The notes beneath the pieces are model-generated. The model was not told where the DNA came from. It did not search any database and was given only the letters and a program-made list of their open reading frames with translations. The translations under genes were made by a program, and so were the position numbers. Shown in pieces: positions 57,501 to 64,000 of a DNA stretch of 64,000 nucleotides. The first letter of the stretch is position 1; each line of letters opens with the position of its first letter. Source of the DNA: Echinicola soli (lineage in GTDB: Bacteria > Bacteroidota > Bacteroidia > Cytophagales > Cyclobacteriaceae); contig NZ_CP041253.1 of NCBI RefSeq assembly GCF_006575665.1, positions 1,865,501 to 1,929,500 of the forward strand. Reading direction: 5' to 3'.

Positions 57501-57784
57501 GGCTTGGCTCAGACCGCTATGTGGAGGATGGCTCATTCCTGAGGTTCAGGACACTGACGGTGCGTTACACTATGCCAAGGACTTTCCTTGACAGGACCAA
57601 TTTGGGAGACCTCAGTTTTTACCTGACAGCAGAAAACCTGTTTACCTGGACGGGCTATACGGGACAGGATCCGGAAGTAGGCCTGACCAGTTCCAGTGCC
57701 AATAGGCTTTTCCAGATCGGATATGATGATGCACGGACGCCACCCACGCAAACCTATACTTTGGGCATTAACGTGCGGTTCTAA
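54503..57784 (+). CDS. SusC-family TonB-dependent transporter in FAS1 locus
   Basis: A 1093-residue outer-membrane importer. After the signal peptide (ending TAWGQQ) come the CarboxypepD_reg-like domain (about 30-115; KGQVLDKDDRMPIIGATVVEID, VDVN-like ATDVNGNFSLRV), the plug (about 145-265; QALQGRMAGVDIVSNSGDPG, IRIRGTTSI, DIESITVLRDAAATALWGSRG, GVLVITTKRG) and a barrel that ends YTLGINVRF. The usual VGYGTQ stretch is replaced by AEVTAEKMIDQGMFQIDERD, as in a subset of SusC-like proteins. FAS1 lipoprotein upstream and SusD 24 bases downstream form one unit. Cargo unknown; no glycosidase lies in the visible part. Confidence 0.95.
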   Translation: MENFTNRLICLVLGLLLVGTTAWGQQPQTTTLEIVKGQVLDKDDRMPIIGATVVEIDSDERTLAGVATDVNGNFSLRVRSKQNRIRISFIGYKTVTLPINGQSEINVNLEFAVSDLDVAEVTAEKMIDQGMFQIDERDLTSSSTRVDAELLEEMSALSIDQALQGRMAGVDIVSNSGDPGAGMSIRIRGTTSINGSSEPLIVVDGIPFQTNTSSFDFANANEQEYAQLLNVAPADIESITVLRDAAATALWGSRGSNGVLVITTKRGSKGKPTITYSFRGAMTQQPDQIPMLSGDQYSTLIAEGYMNSFGVPLNIDQNKEFSYDPRDPYYFYNYGNNTDWINEITQLGYMFDHNLALSGGGEKTRYRVSVNKNNSVGTTVGTGFDRLATRISLDYNVSSKIRVRTDLAYTNSKTDRNWVNGTSGSRDLIRSIAYEKMPNMSPFEYDAYGNLTPNYFSPEFNIQGAFSGTYNPLAMAEEATNTTESNRIIPKFTLQYYIREDLMFQSDVAFDINNTQRRSFLPQVATGLPLSNQNVNRAEGNDSDFLVTQTFNKLYYTPELGEDHSLMAMLLATTYEGRSDGFNVVTTNAASSNLQVPSTINRDDNIGLGSGTSISRSLGLVANAQYGYKDRYIINASIRRDGSSKFGANHRWGTFPSISGRWRVSGEPFMQDLTWLNEFSLRASYGESGNTPRQDYVHFSTFSNLNWNYLGETGVVPNSLELTNFKWENVAQTNLGFNLEVIDNRVILGFDWYLKRTSDLFLDNLRIPSTTGFSSVNMNIGTMDNRGWELSVFTTPYRSGDWQVNFDFNIARNKNIVQSISELYQTDNLESMESNGNYFVTIQEGNPLGSFYGFRYQGVYTDGEATIARDASGNVITGPNGDPVQMVFNYPNNGYEFQPGDAMYEDINNDGNIDYKDIVWLGDANPKLTGGFGPRISYKNLQVSGYFNFRYGVDIVNRARMTTENMYGYENQNTAVLNRWRKPGDQTDMPRALIRTGYNWLGSDRYVEDGSFLRFRTLTVRYTMPRTFLDRTNLGDLSFYLTAENLFTWTGYTGQDPEVGLTSSSANRLFQIGYDDARTPPTQTYTLGINVRF

Positions 57785-57808
57785 TTTGACCATTAAAAAG
57801 ATAGAAAG

Positions 57809-59296
57809 ATGTTAAAGAAATATATATCCTATACGTTCCTTGCGCTGATGATCGTGGCAGGAACCGGCTGTGACAACTGGCTGGACCAACGGCCCCAAAA
57901 TGGTGTAGTCAAGCAGGACTTTTGGAAGACCAAAGAACAAGTGCACTCGGCATTGATGGGAGCCTATGCTTCCCTGAATGGGAGTTACCGGGGAGACCAT
58001 CCGACCGAGTTGATGTTTTTGTGGGGTGAACTTCGCGGTTATATGGTAGGACTTAACTCCGGGGCAGACTTTAACGACACCCAGATCATTTTCGGCAATA
58101 TCCTGCCGACCAACCGCATTGCCGACTGGAGCCCGTTTTACGGCACCATCAACCTTTGTAGTAATGTGATCGATAATGGCCCCGGAGCACTGGAGACCGA
58201 CCAGACTTTTCAAGAAGCCGATTTGAATAATTATGTTGCTGAGGCAAGGGCATTGAGGGCATTAATGTATTTCTATTTGGTAAGGACATTTGGAGAAGTT
58301 CCGTTGATTACCGAGGCCATTGACAGTGACTCTGATCCCCTGACGGCCCCCAAATCTTCCGGGCAGGAAGTACTGGATTTTATTGTCCGGGAACTGGAGC
58401 TGGCAGAAAGTAATATTTACGAGCAACATGAAAATTTGGCAGCCAGTAAAGGAAGGATAACCCGCTACGCGGTAAATGCCCTTCAGGCGGATGTGTACCT
58501 CTGGATGGAAGATTATGAAGCAGCCGCAGCCGCTGCAGATAAGGTACTTGAAGGGCCCTATGCCTTGGTTCCCCAGGATAGCTGGTTTCAGGAGATTTTT
58601 GTCAATGGGAATTCTACGGAAAGTATTTTCGAGATCCAGTACCAGGCCCCACAGTCCAATCCCTTTTTCAATATGTTCAGTACTACTCAGGGAAGAAGAT
58701 TTCTTGCTTATCCTTCGGTACTTGAGAAAACCTATGGTTTCAATCCCGATTTTCCTGAAGAAATTGATTTAAGGAGTATAGACGCTACTTTAAAGTCAAG
58801 TGGTGAAATCTGGAAGTATATTGGTCTAAATCAAAATCAAAGGCGTGAAGTGACCGATTCATACGCCAATTGGATCGTTTACCGGTTGGCCGATGTGATG
58901 CTGATGAAAGCCGAAGCCCTTTCCCAGATCGGGAGAGGAGAAGAAGCTTTGGAAATAGTATATGAAATAAGAGAAAGGGGAGGAGCGATTGTTAGAACGG
59001 ATGAAACTCCTGTTTCAAGTGATGCAAACGGTATAGTCAGATTTATTATTGCAGAACGTTCCAGGGAACTAGCTTTTGAAGGCAAGAGATGGTTTGATTT
59101 ACTTCGAGTATCAAAAATGAATAACTATGAAAATTTAGATGTGCTATTACAGGCAGCGATTGATAATGCACCTGAAACCAATCTAAATTCTATTTTGAAC
59201 CAGCTCCGGGATACGCGCAGCCATTACCTGCCCATATACTTTCTGGAATTGAGTTCCAATCCACTTTTGGAGCAAAACCCTTATTACCTGAAATAA
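57809..59296 (+). CDS. SusD/RagB-family lipoprotein in FAS1 locus
   Basis: A 495-residue SusD protein, lipobox Cys21 (VAGTGCDNWLDQRP). Family marks: GAYASLNGSYRGDHPTELMF near 52, EARALRALMYFYLVRTFGEVPL near 150, VYRLADVMLMKAEALSQIG near 355, ERSRELAFEGKRWFDLLRVSKM near 415 and the LLEQNPYYLK end. It pairs with the SusC gene 24 bases upstream, and the next FAS1 gene starts 12 bases after its stop, which shows all belong to one transcript. The ligand is not deducible. Confidence 0.95.
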   Translation: MLKKYISYTFLALMIVAGTGCDNWLDQRPQNGVVKQDFWKTKEQVHSALMGAYASLNGSYRGDHPTELMFLWGELRGYMVGLNSGADFNDTQIIFGNILPTNRIADWSPFYGTINLCSNVIDNGPGALETDQTFQEADLNNYVAEARALRALMYFYLVRTFGEVPLITEAIDSDSDPLTAPKSSGQEVLDFIVRELELAESNIYEQHENLAASKGRITRYAVNALQADVYLWMEDYEAAAAAADKVLEGPYALVPQDSWFQEIFVNGNSTESIFEIQYQAPQSNPFFNMFSTTQGRRFLAYPSVLEKTYGFNPDFPEEIDLRSIDATLKSSGEIWKYIGLNQNQRREVTDSYANWIVYRLADVMLMKAEALSQIGRGEEALEIVYEIRERGGAIVRTDETPVSSDANGIVRFIIAERSRELAFEGKRWFDLLRVSKMNNYENLDVLLQAAIDNAPETNLNSILNQLRDTRSHYLPIYFLELSSNPLLEQNPYYLK

Positions 59297-59308
59297 ACCT
59301 AAAATACG

Positions 59309-60994
59309 ATGAAGACATTCAAAATCATAGCAAACTGGAGTAGCGGTGCCTTATGGGCGATGCTGGTGATCTGTATAGGAATGGCAGGATGTGAGTTTGA
59401 TCCACCTTCCAATATCAATATCACCGATGATACCAATATCAGTGGTTACCTGAGGCAAAATCCAGATGAGTTTTCCAGCCTTTCCCACATATTGGAAATT
59501 TCCAATACCGAGGGCTTTTTAGGGACATATGGAACATATACGTTTTTCGCTCCTGACAATGAAGCCGTAGAGGGGTATTTACAGGAAAACGGACTTAGTA
59601 TGGACGGGCTTACTGAAGAAGATGCAAAGGATATAGTCCGGTACCATTTATTGACGGATACCATTTCTACTGCTGGTTTTACGGACGGGAAATTGCCCAT
59701 TGCCACCGAATATGGTAAATATCTTATTACCGGTGCGGAATATGAGGATGGGGAAACCTTTATCCGGGTAAACAGACAGGCGAATATTACCGAAAGCAAT
59801 GTGAAATTGGGAAATGGGATTCTCCATGAAATCGATAATGTGCTTTCCCCTCCGACCAAGACCATGGCGCAGTGGCTGGAGGAAAACCAGCAATATTCCA
59901 TTTTTTCACAAGCACTGAAAGAAACTGGCTGGTACGATATCCTCAACCAGGAGGAAGAAGGGCAGTGGTACACTGTTTTGGCTGAATCGGACGAAACGTT
60001 AGCTGAAGCCGGTTATGAGAGTTACCAGGCCTTGGAGGACCGTTATTCCAATACAGGGGATCCCACCAATCCTTCGGACAGTTTGAATTTATTCGTTTCC
60101 TACCATATCCTTCCGGATATCAAATATATAGCAGACCTCGTAACGGCGACTGCACATGAAACGGAAGCTCCCCAGGAAGTGGTAACCATAAAGTTGAATG
60201 GTACAGAAGTCCTGGTCAATGATGATGTGTTCTTTGGCGTGCACGAGCCAGGTTCTCCCATTATCCGGGAAGCCAGTGATTTTTCGGTGACCAATGGGGT
60301 AGTGCACAGCGTAGAAGATCATTTTGGTATTAAACTTAGAGCACCAGTGCCAGTTTATTGGGATGTAGCAGATCAAGCTGAATTGCGACAAATGACCACA
60401 GTTTTCAGGGTTCCAGGGGCTCCGAAATATACATTTAAATTGGGTGAACTGTCGAAAATGTCTTGGGAAGGGAATTATGTGGATAACGAAGTGGTATATA
60501 ATCCACCTGCTCTTAATGAACAATATTTTGTAAATGGAGATTTTATTGATTTTGGAGTAGCCTCCAATCGACTTACTAAACTCCATATTACAACACCGGT
60601 TCTTGTAAAAGGAAGGTATAAACTATGGGTGTGTTATCGAGCAAGAGGGAGCTATGGAACCCAAGCAAAAGTTACCCTGAATGATGAAGATATTCCTGGA
60701 TCAAGGCTTTTGGATACAAGAGAGTACTTTCCCGCCGGACTTGACGATGTTGATGAAGCGGAAGCTAGGGGCTGGAAGAAATATACTGCTTTGACCAATT
60801 CGAGGAATTGGGTAGGTAGATTGATTGGAACGCTTGACGTTCAAACAACGGGGGAACAAACCATATCTTTTGAAAGAGTGGCAGGTGGAACAGATGGTTT
60901 TTGGATGGATATGCTTCATTTTATTCCTGATGATATGGAGCAACAATGGCCAAAATTTAATATTGATGGAGAGATGGTCTATCCCGAGGATTGA
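59309..60994 (+). CDS. FAS1-domain lipoprotein with C-terminal beta-sandwich
   Basis: A 561-residue lipoprotein (Cys28 in GMAGCEFDPP). Two FAS1 domains occupy about 36-178 (SSLSHILEISNTEGFLGTYGTYTFFAPDNEAVEGYL, NGILHEIDNVLSPP) and about 180-345 (FSQALKETGWYDILNQ, NGVVHSVEDHFGIK). The last 200 residues are a beta-rich domain (LVKGRYKLWVCYRARGSYGTQAKV, GRLIGTLDVQTTGEQTISF, DGFWMDMLHFIP) that resembles CBM6/35-type or DUF5108-like modules. It lies in the SusCD operon, 12 bases after SusD. A surface glycan-binding role is inferred from this architecture and context. Confidence 0.88.
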   Translation: MKTFKIIANWSSGALWAMLVICIGMAGCEFDPPSNINITDDTNISGYLRQNPDEFSSLSHILEISNTEGFLGTYGTYTFFAPDNEAVEGYLQENGLSMDGLTEEDAKDIVRYHLLTDTISTAGFTDGKLPIATEYGKYLITGAEYEDGETFIRVNRQANITESNVKLGNGILHEIDNVLSPPTKTMAQWLEENQQYSIFSQALKETGWYDILNQEEEGQWYTVLAESDETLAEAGYESYQALEDRYSNTGDPTNPSDSLNLFVSYHILPDIKYIADLVTATAHETEAPQEVVTIKLNGTEVLVNDDVFFGVHEPGSPIIREASDFSVTNGVVHSVEDHFGIKLRAPVPVYWDVADQAELRQMTTVFRVPGAPKYTFKLGELSKMSWEGNYVDNEVVYNPPALNEQYFVNGDFIDFGVASNRLTKLHITTPVLVKGRYKLWVCYRARGSYGTQAKVTLNDEDIPGSRLLDTREYFPAGLDDVDEAEARGWKKYTALTNSRNWVGRLIGTLDVQTTGEQTISFERVAGGTDGFWMDMLHFIPDDMEQQWPKFNIDGEMVYPED

Positions 60995-61010
60995 TTTGTG
61001 TTAATTAAAA

Positions 61011-62381
61011 ATGAAAAAAATGAAAATAAAATATAAATATCTCCTAGTGGTTTTATTATTTGGGATGCTGTCCTGTAAAGATCAGTGGGATGAACACAAT
61101 GAAGCACCAGCTGAACTAAACCTTGATCTGGTCCAGCTGATGCAGACAGACCCCGAACTGAGCACCTTTGTGGAAATGGTCGAGAAAGTCGGATTGGACA
61201 AACAGATTGCTTCGGGAGCCTATACCGTTTGGGCTCCCAGTAATATGGCACTTCAAGGGCTTCCGGAGAGCATTAGCGGCAATGCTGATGCCCTGAAACT
61301 GTTTGTTCAAAATCATGTCGGCTATCAGGAACATATGAGCTATGAGGCTGAGGAGACCTCCATCAGGATAAAGATGCTCAATGGGAAGGTCAATGTCCTG
61401 AACCAAACGAGTATCACTTCTGTGGATCAGAGCGCGGGTTTTGAATATGCTGATAAATTGGCGAAAAATGGAGTGCTCAACAAGGTCGATGCTTACCTAG
61501 CTCCTAAGAGAAATGTTTGGCAAATCGTTAGGGAAAACAGCACGAACCCTGTGAGCCAGTTGGTGATGGGCATGGCTGTGACCGATACCCTGACCAATGA
61601 GACGACAAATTACTTTCAGTACGATGTGGCTGACCTGAGTATCGAAGACAGTACTTATACATTTTTCCTGCTGAGTGATGAGGCTTATGCGACTTTTAAA
61701 GGAGAAATGGAGCCTTATTTCAAGGATACGCTTCCTGAGACCGAGATCCTGTCACGACCATTGTCACTGGGGCTTTCCAAAGACTTGGTGTTTACGACAG
61801 CCTATTATGACGATGTGCCCGATACCATCCTTTCAGTGGACAGTGTCAAAGTGGCCTTTCATCCTGATCAGGTACTGGAAAAGATCAATGCCTCCAATGG
61901 GGTGGTATATATCTTGGAAGGATATGATTATAAGCTATCTGATAAAATCCCAGAGATCAAAATCGAAGGAGAATTTTACGATGGATTGAGTGATGGTTCC
62001 GGGCCGGTAAATGTTAGGGCGAAATCCTGGGCTTCCAACGAACGTGACCTACTGGTGATCAACAGTGGGATTTCTGGATACAATGTTGCCTACCGGGTTC
62101 CTCAAGCACATTCTACCAAATATGATATTTATTGGAGGGCGGTAAACGATGATTACATTCCCCGAACCAATGAACAGCGGATCGCAATTGACTCAGTGGC
62201 GAACGATTTATTTGGTTATCATGCGGTGGTGCCCAATACCTATGAGGAGGTCTTTGTGGGACAGCACGAAGTGCAGAATTATGGAGACCTCAGGCTGTTG
62301 CTGACCTCATATACCAGTACGAGTAACGATTGGAATAGCATGGTGCTGGATTATATACGTTTGGTTCCGGTATTTGAATAA
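61011..62381 (+). CDS. Shorter FAS1-domain lipoprotein with C-terminal beta-sandwich
   Basis: A 456-residue lipoprotein (Cys22 in FGMLSCKDQWDEH). One strong FAS1 domain at about 35-170 (DPELSTFVEMVEKVGLDKQIASGAYTVWAPSNMALQGL, NGVLNKVDAYLAP), a second, weaker one to about 305 (NASNGVVYILEGYDYKLSDK), then a beta-rich C-terminus (EFYDGLSDGSGPVNVRAKSW to DYIRLVPVFE) comparable with that of the preceding protein. ATG at 61011 is taken; a second ATG at 61020 gives the same signal peptide. It is 16 bases after the previous gene and 17 before the next SusC gene. Confidence 0.88.
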   Translation: MKKMKIKYKYLLVVLLFGMLSCKDQWDEHNEAPAELNLDLVQLMQTDPELSTFVEMVEKVGLDKQIASGAYTVWAPSNMALQGLPESISGNADALKLFVQNHVGYQEHMSYEAEETSIRIKMLNGKVNVLNQTSITSVDQSAGFEYADKLAKNGVLNKVDAYLAPKRNVWQIVRENSTNPVSQLVMGMAVTDTLTNETTNYFQYDVADLSIEDSTYTFFLLSDEAYATFKGEMEPYFKDTLPETEILSRPLSLGLSKDLVFTTAYYDDVPDTILSVDSVKVAFHPDQVLEKINASNGVVYILEGYDYKLSDKIPEIKIEGEFYDGLSDGSGPVNVRAKSWASNERDLLVINSGISGYNVAYRVPQAHSTKYDIYWRAVNDDYIPRTNEQRIAIDSVANDLFGYHAVVPNTYEEVFVGQHEVQNYGDLRLLLTSYTSTSNDWNSMVLDYIRLVPVFE

Positions 62382-62398
62382 ACCCAAAACAAGAAACG

Positions 62399-64000
62399 AT
62401 GAAGCGAAAAAATATACAGAAATTTTGTACAGCGGTGCTGGCATTGCAAATGGGGTTTGCCGGTAGCTTATGGGCGCAGGAGGTAGAAGAGGTCAAGGTT
62501 CAGCCCAACCAGCAGATGGAATACCTGATCGAAGAGGTCGCGGGTAAAGTGGTGTCCAAAAGGACAGGAGAATCCTTGGAGGGAGTTGCTGTATCCTACA
62601 AAGACCTATCTTCGACTTTTACCAATTCGGCAGGCGAATTCAAATTGATGGTGCCTTCTTCTTCGGTGACCGTAGCCTTAAGAATTGGTGATAGACTTAT
62701 CAAAGAATATCCCCTAAATGGAAGGACTACGGTTGACGTGGAATTAAGCGATCTGGAACTCGCCGGGGCGGGAAAGCAATTTGTCCAAATGGCATATGGG
62801 GAACGTCCTTCAGCTCAAGTAACTGGTGCCATGAGTGCTGTTGACCTGACCGAATCGTGGAAAAACAAGGCAAATATGCCTGAAACTTCCATTCAGGGCA
62901 CTGCTGCCGGGGTCAACATGATCCGGAGATCAGGTACTCCGGGGATGGGGGCAGATGTATTCATCAGGGGGCTAGGATCCCTGAATGCCAAGACTCAGCC
63001 TTTGGTGGTTGTGGATGGAATGATCTATGACATGAATGAGTATGATGGCTCTATCATTGAAGGGTATACCTCAAACCCGCTTTCCTTTATTGACATCAAG
63101 GACATCGATAAGGTGACTTTCATTAAGGACGGGGGGAGTATTTATGGTACCAAGGGAGCAAATGGTGTGATACTGATCACCACAACCAGGGCAAAAGACC
63201 TGACCACCAAAATTGATTTTTATACCTATGGTGGAGTGAATATAAAACCAAAGAACCTTCCGGTAATGGAGGCGGGTGAATTCCGCCCCTATTTTACACA
63301 GATGTTAGCCAGTAGCGGTTTACACGCCAATGAAGTTATCAATTATCGGTACTTGAACGATGATCCTGATACCTTGGGCTACTATAATTACCACAATAAT
63401 ACTGACTGGCAGAATCAGGTGATGAACACCACTTATGATCAGAATTACTTTGTCAAAGTGACGGGGGGAGATAATATTGCCAGTTATGCGCTCTCTGTGG
63501 GACACCTGAAAAGCGAAAGTGTGATGAAGGGAGATGATTTTTCCCGTACCAATATGCGGTTCAATGCTGATTTTCAAATTACCGAAAAGCTGACGGCAGG
63601 TACAAATGTGTCTTTTTCCTATGCAGTGAACAATCTCCATAAATATGGATATGGTGTAGAAAATATCAGTCCATTGAACCTGGGGCTAATAAAGGCTCCT
63701 TTTCTGGCTCCCAATATTTATGATGAAGCAGGGGTGCTATCTCCCAATTTATATGATGTGGACAGCATGGGAATCAGTAATCCCAGTGCTGTGGTGGAGA
63801 ACATGCAAGGTGAAAATAGACGTTACCGGTTTTTTGGCTCCTATAATGCTAGATATGAATTTAACGATCATTTCAGCATACAGTCGTTATTTGGCCTGAC
63901 CATTGACAAGAACCGGGAATCTTTCTTCATACCGGATCTCGGGACCCCTGAGGAAGAGGGAACCAATGCCCTGGTGAGAAACCAGATAGGCGGGCAGGTG
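62399..64000 (+). CDS. SusC-family TonB-dependent transporter, N-terminal part (cut by window end)
   Basis: The frame from ATG 62399 stays open to the window end (534 codons). Signal peptide MKRKNIQKFCTAVLALQMGF to AQ (1-27), CarboxypepD_reg-like domain (about 45-115; VVSKRTGESLEGVAVSYKDL, FTNSAGEFKLMVPS), plug (about 135-265; IQGTAAGVNMIRRSGTPGMGADVFIRGLGSL, PLVVVDGMIYDM, IKDIDKVTFIKDGGSIYGTKGANGVILITTT) and the first barrel strands. The sequence diverges from the SusC at 54503, and the regulatory stretch reads YGERPSAQVTGAMSAVDL. It is probably followed by a SusD gene outside the window. Confidence 0.93.
   Translation, partial: MKRKNIQKFCTAVLALQMGFAGSLWAQEVEEVKVQPNQQMEYLIEEVAGKVVSKRTGESLEGVAVSYKDLSSTFTNSAGEFKLMVPSSSVTVALRIGDRLIKEYPLNGRTTVDVELSDLELAGAGKQFVQMAYGERPSAQVTGAMSAVDLTESWKNKANMPETSIQGTAAGVNMIRRSGTPGMGADVFIRGLGSLNAKTQPLVVVDGMIYDMNEYDGSIIEGYTSNPLSFIDIKDIDKVTFIKDGGSIYGTKGANGVILITTTRAKDLTTKIDFYTYGGVNIKPKNLPVMEAGEFRPYFTQMLASSGLHANEVINYRYLNDDPDTLGYYNYHNNTDWQNQVMNTTYDQNYFVKVTGGDNIASYALSVGHLKSESVMKGDDFSRTNMRFNADFQITEKLTAGTNVSFSYAVNNLHKYGYGVENISPLNLGLIKAPFLAPNIYDEAGVLSPNLYDVDSMGISNPSAVVENMQGENRRYRFFGSYNARYEFNDHFSIQSLFGLTIDKNRESFFIPDLGTPEEEGTNALVRNQIGGQV

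Overview
The window reads as a chromosome segment of a Bacteroidota bacterium, most likely Cytophagales (Cyclobacteriaceae, Echinicola-like). That placement is inferred from the many SusC/SusD pairs, a one-protein hybrid two-component regulator (HTCS), a type IX secretion C-terminal domain, lipoproteins of Bacteroidota type and weak ribosome binding sites. About 33 protein genes are supported. No tRNA, rRNA or CRISPR array was recognised.

Layout. (1) 1-7.6 kb: end of a polysaccharide utilisation locus (PUL) with a SusC fragment, SusD, a five-bladed beta-propeller glycosidase-like protein and a 1213-residue DUF4450-like protein. (2) 8.4-13.1 kb: ordinary cell genes, namely a MocR-type regulator, branched-chain aminotransferase (ilvE), and a tight operon of an ECF-like sigma factor, a small unknown protein and a ClpP paralogue. 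(3) 13.3-44.6 kb: a large pectin/rhamnogalacturonan region with a two-domain CE12 acetylesterase, two GH105 unsaturated-uronyl hydrolases, a GH5 enzyme, SusC-SusD-SusD, a dienelactone-hydrolase-like protein, CE4, CE7, a propeller protein, GH28, GH2, PL11 rhamnogalacturonan lyase and a SASA-type acetylesterase. This region was invaded by a 1.4-kb IS4-family element with a 9-bp target duplication, next to a shrunken group II intron that has lost its ORF. (4) 45.2-48.9 kb: the HTCS regulator, followed by a PKD-domain lipoprotein. (5) 52.3-64 kb: a FAS1 lipoprotein - SusC - SusD - FAS1 lipoprotein - FAS1 lipoprotein - SusC operon, cut by the window end.

How it fits together (inference): PL11 and GH28 cut the rhamnogalacturonan backbone, CE12 and other esterases remove acetyl groups, SusC/SusD import the oligomers, and GH105 and GH2 finish them in the periplasm. 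A conserved site around CAGTATAGTACAGCACA lies upstream of the CE12, GH105 and SusC genes and is the best candidate for the HTCS operator. Two further copies sit in front of short non-coding stretches that end in terminators.

The most unusual parts are the FAS1-SusCD locus (surface lipoproteins joining FAS1 domains to beta-sandwich C-termini), the sigma/ClpP operon, the orphan motif-terminator units, and several families of dispersed intergenic repeats.
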